From Ketobacter sp. MCCC 1A13808 (GTDB lineage: Bacteria > Pseudomonadota > Gammaproteobacteria > Pseudomonadales > Ketobacteraceae), in the NCBI RefSeq assembly GCF_009746715.1, contig NZ_VRKW01000003.1, forward strand, positions 124,001 to 188,000: a stretch of 64,000 bases of DNA, in the 5' to 3' direction. The notes beneath the pieces are model-generated. The model had not been told where the DNA came from and did not search any database. It was given only the letters and a program-made list of their open reading frames with translations. The position numbers were made by a program, and so were the translations under genes. This document shows, one piece after another, positions 27,015 through 35,899 of this stretch. The stretch's first letter is position 1. Every line of letters begins with the position of its first letter.

Positions 27015-27380
27015 ATGGGCAACAAAGTATTAGTGGTAGAAGACAATCCGGATAACATGAAGTTGGTAACCTGGATTCTGGAAGATGAAAACTACGTTGT
27101 GACCGGCGTAAACTGTGCCGAAGACTGTCTTTCCAAGCTGGATAATGAAGAATTTGATGTGGTCCTAATGGATATTTCGTTGCCCGGCATAGATGGAAAA
27201 GAAGCAACCCGCAGGCTACGGGCACAAGATCGTTTTCGGAGTCTGCCGATTATTGCCTTAACGGCTCACGCCGTCCACGGAGAAGACGCCGATATAATGG
27301 CGTCCGGCGTAACGGAATTAATCACAAAACCGCTGGATGAAGATATTTTACTGGCGCGGTTGCGCCAGTTACTGAATTAG
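27015..27380 (+). CDS. Stand-alone receiver-domain response regulator
   Basis: A 121-residue CheY/DivK-type protein with only a receiver domain: Glu9/Asp10, phospho-acceptor Asp53 (VLMDISLPGIDG), Thr83 (ALTAHA) and Lys105 (ITKPLDED). No output domain or partner kinase is beside it, so it probably works by protein contact. It is convergent with the acyl-condensation operon and is transcribed separately from recG across a 134-bp gap. Confidence 0.9.
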   Translation: MGNKVLVVEDNPDNMKLVTWILEDENYVVTGVNCAEDCLSKLDNEEFDVVLMDISLPGIDGKEATRRLRAQDRFRSLPIIALTAHAVHGEDADIMASGVTELITKPLDEDILLARLRQLLN

Positions 27381-27398
27381 ATTAACCCATGTCTATAA

Positions 27399-28385
27399 TC
27401 AGGTTGGTTGTTGCAGTGATGCGATAGTTCTGGCTTGTGCTTCGTGCAAACTAAAAAGCGGTTCATAGTTAAAATCCTGTTGTGCACGGCGTATAGAGAA
27501 ATAGTGATTGCGATACAGCTCTGAAGCGATAAAACGCGTCACCATCGGTTCACCCTGCAAACCAAAAACACGATGCACCCATTCCAGACACCAACCTGCA
27601 CCATAGGCAAGAAAAAAGGGTACTCCGATTCGCGGTGGCTGAGTGCCCAGCGTGCGCAAAACCTCTTTAATCCAATTCCACAGTAAAACCGGTTCAGGTT
27701 CGTTAATAAAGTAGGCTTTACCCCCCGTATTGTTCGATTCTGCCGCCAGAATATGAGCGTGCGCCGCATTTTCTACGTAAGTAACGCTGACCCGATTGGT
27801 GCCGGGACCGATCTGTTTTAATTTTCCGGACTGTGCTCGATTCAGCAATCGGGGAAGTAAATGGTTATCTCGTGGTCCCAGAATCAAATGTGGCCGGATC
27901 GCTAACGTTTGTAATCCATTCGGGTTATGGGATTTTAGCAGTAGTTGTTCGGCCAGGGATTTTGTGGCGGAATAGTGAGTATGGTAATAATCCGGGTAAG
28001 GCAGACTTTCATCGCCATTATGAATGTCGATATTATTCATCGTCACACTCGGCGAGCTGGTGTAAATCAGCTTTTTTACATCGGCCTGTTGGCAGCACGC
28101 GATAATATTTTTAGTGCCAACAACATTGGTATGGTAGTAGTCCTGATAATCCCCCCAATAACCCACTTTAGCGGCGGTATGAAATACCAGATCCTGACCT
28201 TTTACAGCCTGCGCAACAAGTTGATGGTCCGTAACCGAACCTTTAAATATCGTTACCGGCAATTGCGCAAGATGCGGATAATCCCCCCGATATAAAACAC
28301 TGACTTGATAACCACGACTAATCAGTTGTTCGACGATATAGAGGCCGAGGAATCCGGCCCCCCCTGTCACTAACGCTTTCTTCAT
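27399..28385 (-). CDS. OleD-like NAD(P)-dependent reductase (extended SDR, 3-beta-HSD family)
   Basis: The 328-residue protein opens with the Rossmann motif VTGGAGFLG, has the TSSPSV segment and the catalytic Tyr138-x3-Lys142 (HYSATKSLAEQ). The wording HTAAKVGYWGDYQDYYHTNVVGT, IRPHLILGPRDNHLLPRL and KAYFINEPEPVLLWNWI is very like OleD, which reduces the beta-keto acid made by OleA in long-chain olefin synthesis. It is the last gene of a five-gene operon, 24 bp after the triad-less KAS gene. No oleB or oleC is in the window, so a keto-to-hydroxyl reduction on a different acyl product is more likely than olefin synthesis. Confidence 0.82.
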   Translation of the reverse strand: MKKALVTGGAGFLGLYIVEQLISRGYQVSVLYRGDYPHLAQLPVTIFKGSVTDHQLVAQAVKGQDLVFHTAAKVGYWGDYQDYYHTNVVGTKNIIACCQQADVKKLIYTSSPSVTMNNIDIHNGDESLPYPDYYHTHYSATKSLAEQLLLKSHNPNGLQTLAIRPHLILGPRDNHLLPRLLNRAQSGKLKQIGPGTNRVSVTYVENAAHAHILAAESNNTGGKAYFINEPEPVLLWNWIKEVLRTLGTQPPRIGVPFFLAYGAGWCLEWVHRVFGLQGEPMVTRFIASELYRNHYFSIRRAQQDFNYEPLFSLHEAQARTIASLQQPT

Positions 28386-28409
28386 AATGCAAACTCCGGC
28401 AGTAATAGG

Positions 28410-29327
28410 CTAAACACAATACAGAGCGCAGGCGCTGGCATTACCGGACCCGACCGTGGAAAAAAGAAGGGTGGTTTTTTTCCTATCCTTGAGCTCCGGA
28501 ATGAGCACATCAAATGCTGCAATGGGCGCAGCGGTATGAATATCACCGCCAAAATGCCCGTGCAGATCGATTGATTGTGGGGATAATGCCACGCCCCCAT
28601 CCGCCGGGTGTTGAAAATCAATCATAGTAACCAGCTGCTGACTGAAACCACGGACCGGTTCTGAACTGAGAATAAAGTCGATGGCTTTGGGTCGTTGGCG
28701 CTGTAGATACTGATTAATATTTTCTGCGTTTAGGCGCAAATAACTTTCCGATAAACGCGGATCAGATTCAAAACGAACATGGCTGCGTCCCTCCATGCCA
28801 AATTCTTCTAGCTTTCCGGTGGCACTGAAACTGGATTCAGCGTTTGTATGGTCGCTCAGATAGCTGACCGCGTGAAAACCGCGTAACGAATCCGTATCCC
28901 AGCCAAGCAGCATGGCTGCGCCAACCGCCTCAAACGGAAATTCTTTGTGATCGGATTTAGAGGGGTGGGCATCACCCGCAACGATGAGAACGAACTGCTT
29001 GTGGTCATTCTGTAAAATGGAATCCGCCACCGAAATAGCGCTCATTACGCTGTTCGCTCCATTAATGACATCGAAAGAAAAAGTCATTCCTGCAAGATTT
29101 GAAGCTGAAATATCCAGACCAATTTGGATTTTTTTCTGTACCAGACTGGCTACTGACGGCTCCATGATATTGTCATCCCTATATAAGCCCGCATAGATCA
29201 AAACACCTATCCGAGAGGGATCTATGCCGCTCGCCTCAATGCATTTTATTCCCGCCGTTGCCGTATTTTCGATGGCACTGAAATTCTTATTCTCCACCAC
29301 TGCGGTTTTACGAATAATGGATCCCAT
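28410..29327 (-). CDS. KAS III-like thiolase-fold protein lacking the catalytic triad
   Basis: The 305-residue protein aligns by eye with the KAS III encoded upstream, but the active-site cysteine position is Ala91 (FDVINGANSV against FDITNACAGM). The histidine region is FILSSEPVRG instead of VIPHQTS, and Asn is Gly in HFGGDIHTA. It should therefore not condense acyl groups itself. Its start overlaps the active KAS stop by 1 nt (TAATG), so equal production and a heterodimer are likely, comparable to PqsB beside PqsC. It starts about 40 residues later than the active partner, so the N terminus is short. Confidence 0.75.
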   Translation of the reverse strand: MGSIIRKTAVVENKNFSAIENTATAGIKCIEASGIDPSRIGVLIYAGLYRDDNIMEPSVASLVQKKIQIGLDISASNLAGMTFSFDVINGANSVMSAISVADSILQNDHKQFVLIVAGDAHPSKSDHKEFPFEAVGAAMLLGWDTDSLRGFHAVSYLSDHTNAESSFSATGKLEEFGMEGRSHVRFESDPRLSESYLRLNAENINQYLQRQRPKAIDFILSSEPVRGFSQQLVTMIDFQHPADGGVALSPQSIDLHGHFGGDIHTAAPIAAFDVLIPELKDRKKTTLLFSTVGSGNASACALYCV

Positions 29328-30361
29328 TAATTGATTCCTCTCAAGTTGCCCACGGTAACGGAAGCGGCACCCAGAATGATTCCGGAAGCCAGGATCAGCA
29401 TGAGTACATTATCGCCCGGTTTAATGATGCCCTGGCGCATCTGGTCATCCAGTACGACAAAATGGGAAGTGGAAGAAGTATTGCCGAATTTGTCCAATGA
29501 CACGCAGATGTGCGGGATGTCTCCGAACGTCTCACTGCACAATTCAAGTGCTGTACGGATCGCCCGTTCTGAGGTCTGATGGGGAATAACGTGCTGAAAA
29601 TCTATGCCACTTACTTGATAGCGTTCGGCGAACTGACCCAGAAATGATGGAAGTCGTTGAATGACGGTAGCGTGAATCTCCATTGCCTTTGTGTACATGG
29701 CAACCCCCGGATTCTTATTACTTGGCATGCCAAAACAAAATTCCGAAAATTCAGCTAAGGTGAACAGTTCCAGGAAATTCAGTCTGGAGTGTTCGTTCAC
29801 AGATCTATCCATGATGACAGCAGCACCGGAATCGCCCACCGTGAGTGATGCGAATTGCTCATCAATCGGATTGTTGATTTCTTTGAGCGCCGTTTCTGTT
29901 ATCGGCGTAATGCATTCGCCGCTCACTACCAGTCCCGTTTTTGCTGCGCCACTTTTGATCATTTGATCCATCAAGTAGACGCCCGTGAACATACCGGCAC
30001 AGGCGTTGGTGATGTCAAAATTCAACGCATTACGTCGCATGCCCAGCGTATTTTTTAATGTGGCGCTGAGGCCGGGCTCCAGCGCAAATCTAAGCCCGCC
30101 GGTGAAGCGGGTGATAGAAGTGCAAACAATAACGTCAATGTCATCCGCTCGGTAATGCGACTGGTGCAGGCAGCGTTCTATCGCTGACATCGCGAGGGTA
30201 TGGCAATCCTCGGAATCCGAGCGCCAACGCCTGCTTTTTACGCCGGTTAATTTCTCCAGATCAAACATGGGTTGGGTTTCCATGCTGCTCACTAAGGATT
30301 GTGTCGTGACTTCTTTTTCCGGCAGATAAACACCAATACTTTCGAATCGGGATGCGATCAT
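29327..30361 (-). CDS. 3-oxoacyl-ACP synthase III (FabH/OleA-like), catalytic
   Basis: The start at 30361 is set by an ATGA overlap with the RND gene stop; an upstream in-frame start would run into that gene. The 344-residue product keeps the full KAS III triad: Cys121 (DITNACAGM), His261 (VIPHQTS) and Asn294 (KFGNTSST). It should start or perform a decarboxylative or Claisen-type condensation of acyl thioesters in the cytoplasm. The neighbours (inactive paralogue, OleD-like reductase, acyltransferase-like protein, exporter) place it in specialised acyl metabolism, not in core fatty acid synthesis. The acyl substrates cannot be read from the sequence. Confidence 0.85.
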   Translation of the reverse strand: MIASRFESIGVYLPEKEVTTQSLVSSMETQPMFDLEKLTGVKSRRWRSDSEDCHTLAMSAIERCLHQSHYRADDIDVIVCTSITRFTGGLRFALEPGLSATLKNTLGMRRNALNFDITNACAGMFTGVYLMDQMIKSGAAKTGLVVSGECITPITETALKEINNPIDEQFASLTVGDSGAAVIMDRSVNEHSRLNFLELFTLAEFSEFCFGMPSNKNPGVAMYTKAMEIHATVIQRLPSFLGQFAERYQVSGIDFQHVIPHQTSERAIRTALELCSETFGDIPHICVSLDKFGNTSSTSHFVVLDDQMRQGIIKPGDNVLMLILASGIILGAASVTVGNLRGIN

Positions 30362-32664
30362 ACGCTTGAACTCCTGAAATACTCTGGTTCCTGGGGTGCT
30401 TTGTCTGCCCATAAAAGCAATGTGGGCAGAAATAACAAATCGAAAAGCAAGGCAGTCATAATGATACCGGTGAGCATCAAACTCAGCGTGTCATTTACTG
30501 TAAAATCAGAGAGCGTTAATAATAGGATGCCGCAGGATAAGGTGATCGATGTGATCACGATGGCTGTGCCTGAGTGGACAAATGTTTCGCGCAGAGCGGT
30601 CTCAGGATCGTATCCGCTGCGACGGCATTGGAGGTATTGGCTGATAAAGTGAATGGTGTCATCCACTACGAGTCCCAGGCAAATGCTAAAAGTCATGGCG
30701 GCTGCGTGATTGACATGGCCCACTAGCAATGACCAGATGCCAAATATAACCACGGCAGGCATTAGGTTGGGGATGATGCTGAGTAATCCAAACCGAACTG
30801 AGCGCAGGGCGATCATCATAAAAATAGAAATCAGAATTAATGTTATTAACGAGCCATCAACCATGCTATGGATAATCTTGTTGCCCATGTGAGCAAAAAT
30901 GAGCAGTTGGCTTGAGCCTTTGTTGTTGAGTTCCGGCAGGTTGTTTGAAAGATAATGGTCAATATCCCGTTCCAGTCCGATTAGAGTCTGGTTGTCGCTG
31001 TTCTTGATATGGACGGTCATCTTTAAGGCAGATCGGTCGAGGGTGAGATCGCGACTCAAATCGATCCCGTTCGGGATTAGCATTTCATACAGCAGAAGAT
31101 ATTGTGCGCAAAGTGCTTTGGAATCAGGAATGCGATAATACTCAATATCGTCATTATGTAGGGTTTGATTGATTTTTTTGATCAGGTCAATGTAGCTGTA
31201 GACCTCAGCTACATCCCGGTGCTGCCGCAACCATTGACTAACCTGATCTACCTTGCGTAAAAAATCCGGGTCGTTCACTCCGTTCTCGGTGCCCGAAGCA
31301 AATGAATACAGTAAGGTATGAACGCCACGGGTATTTTTTTCTGAAAATTGTATGGATTCATAGATGTCGAGAGAAGGGTCGAAATATTCAGATATATCGT
31401 CGTTGAAATCAAGCCGTGGAATGAAGGTTAACAATACGGCAGAAACTGTAAACATCAGCACCAACAACAAACGGTTGGATCGAATCACCCAGTTACTGAG
31501 GGACGCCATTGTTTTACTTAGGGACAGGGGTTTACGGATGGTTTGAGCAGGAAACAATAAGGCAATAGTGGGCAATACGGTAAATGTCGCCAGGAACGCG
31601 AACAGCACGCCGATTGCAGCCATATTGCCCATAGTTCTGAATGGCGGCGAGTCGCCGAAATTCATTCCCAGAAAGCCGACAGCCGTGGTCACGCTGGTCC
31701 AGAATACCGGAGCCAAATTTTTCTCGAGACTTTGCACCATCGCCTTTTTACAGGGCAGCCCCTGACGGCTTAAAAGGGTGTAAGTCGTTAATACGTGAAT
31801 GCTATCTGCAACAGCCAGGACCATGATAATCGCTGGCGCCATCATGGTGATAGGGTTCATTTCAAAGCCTGACAGAATATTGATTCCGGTAGAGATGCCA
31901 GTAGCTGCGATCACCACGCCGATGGTTGATGCAATGGACATAATCGAACGTAGAAATAAGCCGGTCAGGATAAAAATGGTGAGGAAGACGATGGGGTTAA
32001 CACGCAAAATGTCATCCATCGTAACTTGCAGCAGTGCCCCTTCGATCGCAACATCGCCGTTAATATGAATGGTGCTGCCCGGATAACGGGACTCAAACTC
32101 CTTTCTCAATGCCATTGCGGCGGAGCGCAGTTCCAGTACGGCCTCCAAGTGAGATTCCGGTAGCGCAATGGTGGCAAATAATGCAGTTGCATTCTCGTCG
32201 GGTGAAATCAGCTTGCCGCGGATCTGTTGATCCTGGCGTGCGTAATACTGAATGGAACGAATTTGTTCGGGGGTGAGCGTCCGGGCTTGATCAATCAGCG
32301 CAGTTGACCGTATATCATCGTCGGCTACTGATAAGCGCGAATGGTTACTAATGGATTCGACGCTAACGGTGTATGGCAATGTCCATAACGCGTTGGTGAG
32401 TGCTTCAACAACGACGAGATTATCTTTCCGGTAGATATTTTTGTCGGCGGGCTCGAACAAAATAACCAGATAATTCGAATCTACATAGTCTGTGTCCAAC
32501 TGTTGCAGGCGTTGGTAGTGAGGGTCATCCTTATCAAACATGACCTTCACATCGCCGTTAAACGCCATCTGGGCCAGTTGGCTTGATAGCAGCAGGAGCA
32601 GGGTAATGCTGGCGATGAAATAAATTCGGCGCCGCTCTACCAAGTGATACAAGGCCTGCGTCAT
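30358..32664 (-). CDS. MMPL/RND-family lipid or acyl-product exporter
   Basis: The 768-residue membrane protein has the RND pattern twice: TM1 (about residues 14-32), a large periplasmic loop, then five more helices (about 215-370). A second TM-loop-helix block starts near residue 395. The sterol-sensing-like helices hold MMAPAIIMVLAVADSIHVLTT and the equivalent SICLGLVVDDTIHFI, whose Asp residues should carry protons. It has no membrane-fusion or outer-membrane partner nearby, as in MMPL/HpnN-type transporters that move lipids. It overlaps the genes on both sides by 4 nt, so it should export or flip the product of this operon. Confidence 0.85.
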   Translation of the reverse strand: MTQALYHLVERRRIYFIASITLLLLLSSQLAQMAFNGDVKVMFDKDDPHYQRLQQLDTDYVDSNYLVILFEPADKNIYRKDNLVVVEALTNALWTLPYTVSVESISNHSRLSVADDDIRSTALIDQARTLTPEQIRSIQYYARQDQQIRGKLISPDENATALFATIALPESHLEAVLELRSAAMALRKEFESRYPGSTIHINGDVAIEGALLQVTMDDILRVNPIVFLTIFILTGLFLRSIMSIASTIGVVIAATGISTGINILSGFEMNPITMMAPAIIMVLAVADSIHVLTTYTLLSRQGLPCKKAMVQSLEKNLAPVFWTSVTTAVGFLGMNFGDSPPFRTMGNMAAIGVLFAFLATFTVLPTIALLFPAQTIRKPLSLSKTMASLSNWVIRSNRLLLVLMFTVSAVLLTFIPRLDFNDDISEYFDPSLDIYESIQFSEKNTRGVHTLLYSFASGTENGVNDPDFLRKVDQVSQWLRQHRDVAEVYSYIDLIKKINQTLHNDDIEYYRIPDSKALCAQYLLLYEMLIPNGIDLSRDLTLDRSALKMTVHIKNSDNQTLIGLERDIDHYLSNNLPELNNKGSSQLLIFAHMGNKIIHSMVDGSLITLILISIFMMIALRSVRFGLLSIIPNLMPAVVIFGIWSLLVGHVNHAAAMTFSICLGLVVDDTIHFISQYLQCRRSGYDPETALRETFVHSGTAIVITSITLSCGILLLTLSDFTVNDTLSLMLTGIIMTALLFDLLFLPTLLLWADKAPQEPEYFRSSSV

Positions 32665-33998
32665 GCGGCATTGCTCCGGACCGTTCGGTCCGTATCCGTT
32701 ATCAGCGTTTCCATGCGCAGAAAAAGCTGTTTGATCATGGCATCGGAAAAGTGATTGCGACTATAGCCGACACTCAAAGTGATGCTGTTTCCGGAAGTGG
32801 CCAGGGTGACGGCTAATTTTGGCGGAAACTCAAGCGGTGCGAACGGCTTTACATTGCGAATGGGTTGCTTGTTGAGCCGCATTTCCTCAGTATGAATGAC
32901 ACCAACATTGGTAAACACAGGAATCTTTTCGCCCCTGTGTTTGAGCAATCGAGTCACTATAAAACGGCCAAATTGAAAAGGCAGCAACGTCAGAAGCGGC
33001 CAGATAAAAGGTCCTTCCGTTATACCCGGATAACGTGCTTTACGTTGACCAATCGATTGCTGTACTTTTTTTGCCGCTGAAATCAAACAGTCGTCATCAA
33101 CAATGGGCACATTGGTGTTGATAAAACTGGAGTAGTTCGCGACTCTGTCAGGTGCATGGTTATCTTCATAGCGACGTAGATCATAGGTATTCAGTACGCA
33201 GAAGGGCTTGCTCTGTTTCGGCTTTATAATGTCGTACAACGACAGGTAGTACGCAGCCAGCAGAATATCATTGAACGTCAGTTGATGGATCTGTCGTAAT
33301 CGAATGATGTCACCCAGGCTCGACGGTGGCAGGGTATGACAATAATAAGCTTTGTCCAGTTGACCGTTTTTCTGGCTGGGTATGCGCCAATTGTTCGTGG
33401 TTATGCTGTCTTGTAGTTGATTTCGAAAACTGGAAATAGCTAACTTAATCGCGTCTGCCGGTTGGAAGTAGCGAATCAGTGCCCTGGTGCTGCGCTGTGT
33501 CAGATCACCCACTTCGGGTTGGCAATTGGAGGGCTCGTTCAGACTTTCATACAGCGCTAATAGCCGTTCAACGTAAATCAGGAAGCCACGACCATCAATG
33601 GGCACACAGCTGACTTTGATGCACACTGTCGTGGTTTTACCTTCAATAATCTGAATAAGTACCATCGGCTGCAGCGAAAAGTCGACCACCTGGACCAGGA
33701 ATTTATCAATGTCCGTTTCTTTGTTTTCACTACTCAAAGAGTGGCAGAATTTGGCGCGGTCCAGTGTATCCCCATCCCACTCAATCCAGCGCGGCTGGCC
33801 TCGCTGGTAAATCAGGCGCTGCGCCATAATAGGATGTTCAATGAAGGATAAGCGGACCGCTCGATTCATTTGGTTAACGTCTACTTTTCCTTCAACGTCA
33901 AAAACCAAGTGCATAACGTGGTCACCAAAGTCCTGTAGGCAAACATTGACCTTGTCCAGTAACGTCAAGCGACTAGAATTTGTTGTTTTCACCAGCAC
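32661..33998 (-). CDS. Condensation/WS-DGAT-like acyltransferase-fold protein with altered active site
   Basis: The 445-residue protein has the two-lobe layout of CoA-dependent acyltransferases and NRPS condensation-like proteins (WS/DGAT, PapA type). The signature HHxxxDG appears as Ser130-Cys131-Val-Pro-Ile-Asp135-Gly136, so both histidines, including the usual catalytic base, are missing. Later motifs such as FTNVGVIH and VGYSRNHFSD remain. It may use Cys131, or may bind an acyl chain without catalysis. It is the first gene of the operon, with a GTG start at 33998 and AGGGAT upstream, and overlaps the RND gene by ATGA. Confidence 0.7.
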   Translation of the reverse strand: MLVKTTNSSRLTLLDKVNVCLQDFGDHVMHLVFDVEGKVDVNQMNRAVRLSFIEHPIMAQRLIYQRGQPRWIEWDGDTLDRAKFCHSLSSENKETDIDKFLVQVVDFSLQPMVLIQIIEGKTTTVCIKVSCVPIDGRGFLIYVERLLALYESLNEPSNCQPEVGDLTQRSTRALIRYFQPADAIKLAISSFRNQLQDSITTNNWRIPSQKNGQLDKAYYCHTLPPSSLGDIIRLRQIHQLTFNDILLAAYYLSLYDIIKPKQSKPFCVLNTYDLRRYEDNHAPDRVANYSSFINTNVPIVDDDCLISAAKKVQQSIGQRKARYPGITEGPFIWPLLTLLPFQFGRFIVTRLLKHRGEKIPVFTNVGVIHTEEMRLNKQPIRNVKPFAPLEFPPKLAVTLATSGNSITLSVGYSRNHFSDAMIKQLFLRMETLITDTDRTVRSNAA

Positions 33999-34136
33999 CA
34001 GGTTATCCCTTTATTATTTTTATAGTGTTGCCTGGTGAAAAATTAAATCACCTCCGATTTGGGATAAATAGGCTAAGGTGGCCATTCAGAAGCGGGGTTG
34101 GCCTGATGGGTTGGTTGGATGTTGGGTTTTTGTAAT

Positions 34137-35816
34137 TTAGCCTTGTTCGACTCGGTTTCTTCCCAGCTCTTTGGCGCGATATAACGCTTTATCCGCGCGT
34201 TCAAAGCACGTTTCGATTTCGTCGCCGTTTTCGAACGAGGTAACGCCAAAAGAGGCGGTAATGGGAATCGGTTGTTGATTGAAGCTGAATGGACAGCTTT
34301 CTATGGCAGCCCTTACTTTTTCTGTCGCGACCAATGCGGATTGCAAATCCGTTTCCGGCATTATGATCACGAACTCTTCTCCCCCGTAACGGGCGACAAA
34401 GTCCTCGCTACGAAGTCGCTGTGAGATCTCCCTTGCGACTAATTTCAATACTTTGTCGCCGCGTAAATGGCCCAGGGTGTCGTTGATTTTTTTGAAGTGA
34501 TCGATATCGATGATGGTAATGGAGAGTGGCCGGGAATGTCGCCGCCAACGGGAAAACTCGCTTTGGATATGAGCGTCATAGGCTGCTCTGTTCGGTAGCT
34601 CGGTGAGGGCATCGCGCATGGCTTCTTTGCGTTGGGTTTCCAGATTAATCTTGAGTTCCAAAGCCTCTGATTCCATGGTGGCCATACGCTCTGTCAGGCT
34701 TTCGAAGCGTGTGTGGACAGCCTGTCTGCGGTGGTTTTCCTGCTCATGAAAGGCGTCGACTGCTGCGACTATCCGGTCCATCATGAATTCGATGTCCTGT
34801 TTAATATGCACGACATCATCACTTTTCTCGACATTGCTGCGCATTTCCCTGAGTTCTTTGCGCACGTCGTGGTCGAGTTTTTCCTGATTTTCCTGTGCTT
34901 CCTTTTCCCCTTGCCGGGCATTGATCAGAAAGTCCTGGATGTCATTCAGTCGGTGGTGAAGAGTAACCAGAAATTGTTCCAGCTCTTTTTGCGCCATGAT
35001 CTTGATGGAGGCCACGAGCTGAGTGGTTTCATCCAGAAAGTCCGGTAGCTGTTCCGGTTGAAATTCGGTTTTAACTGAATCGATTAGTTTTTCTTTACGC
35101 TCGCTAAATTCTTCGGGAACATCGATCTGTTCCAGTAAATTGCACAAAGTACGGCTAAGCCGTTCCCCCAGATAGGGATCACCACAAATCACATCCTTTT
35201 GAATTACATCCGGCTCTGCGTTTCCGGGGTGGGGTGTTGTGTCGGTGTTCTGTGTATCCGGTTCCGGTGGGCGGTTGCTACCGCCAAACAACTTTGATAT
35301 CAGGCCCGGCTTAGGCTCATCAACGTTGTTGGATTGCTGCAATAGGTGTTGATTGAGGCTGAAGTAAACGCTGGAAAGTTGTTTAATTAATGCGGGTTTA
35401 AGGCCGCTACCGGCAATCAGTTCCGGAAGGGTTTTGGTAAAGGCTTTGAGTTCATTGGTTTGGGTTCGTGGCAGGTCCAGCTTTTGGTAGTTTGCCAGCT
35501 GTTCCTCGATGATCTGTTGCGTTTCCTGATTCTGCTCCCGGCGCCGGTCATCCAGTTCCATAACGGAATCTTCCAGGCGATCAATCACCGGCTCCAGAGA
35601 TTCGATGCTGTGGCCGTCCCTAAGCCCCTTGCGCAAGGCATTCAGCTGATGGTCCAGGCGTTCGTCCAGTCCGTCCGCCGCCAGGCAAACGCGCACGATG
35701 GCTCTTTGCATCAGCTTTTGATTTGCGCGCTCTTTTTCTTCGCTGGCTTCCATTTCTTCCAGCACGGTCAGGTATTTCGTTTTCCAGTCGTTAGTACTGT
35801 CCCCGGACATGGCCAA
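34137..35816 (-). CDS. Diguanylate cyclase (DgcH-like)
   Basis: The 559-residue cytoplasmic protein has a long helical, coiled-coil-rich N terminus (residues 1-390) and a C-terminal GGDEF domain. The active site is ARYGGEEFVIIMPET and the inhibitory I-site RSED lies five residues before it, so synthesis of c-di-GMP with product inhibition is expected. A Pro/Thr-rich insert (about residues 180-205) splits the N-terminal region. Position next to an EEP gene, dsbA and cytochrome c4 recalls PA5487 (DgcH) of P. aeruginosa, from memory. Confidence 0.9.
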   Translation of the reverse strand: MAMSGDSTNDWKTKYLTVLEEMEASEEKERANQKLMQRAIVRVCLAADGLDERLDHQLNALRKGLRDGHSIESLEPVIDRLEDSVMELDDRRREQNQETQQIIEEQLANYQKLDLPRTQTNELKAFTKTLPELIAGSGLKPALIKQLSSVYFSLNQHLLQQSNNVDEPKPGLISKLFGGSNRPPEPDTQNTDTTPHPGNAEPDVIQKDVICGDPYLGERLSRTLCNLLEQIDVPEEFSERKEKLIDSVKTEFQPEQLPDFLDETTQLVASIKIMAQKELEQFLVTLHHRLNDIQDFLINARQGEKEAQENQEKLDHDVRKELREMRSNVEKSDDVVHIKQDIEFMMDRIVAAVDAFHEQENHRRQAVHTRFESLTERMATMESEALELKINLETQRKEAMRDALTELPNRAAYDAHIQSEFSRWRRHSRPLSITIIDIDHFKKINDTLGHLRGDKVLKLVAREISQRLRSEDFVARYGGEEFVIIMPETDLQSALVATEKVRAAIESCPFSFNQQPIPITASFGVTSFENGDEIETCFERADKALYRAKELGRNRVEQG

Positions 35817-35899
35817 AGGTGCCTTATAACTGTAGGTTAAGGAAAGTATAGGAAAAGAGCAGGCATAACACAGGCAGAATGGATAGAAATTTGCGTATT

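Noticed and set aside
27399-30361. Complete ole (long-chain olefin) pathway
   Set aside because: The OleD-like reductase and KAS III are present, but no OleB hydrolase or OleC ligase gene is in the window, and an exporter and triad-less KAS are added.
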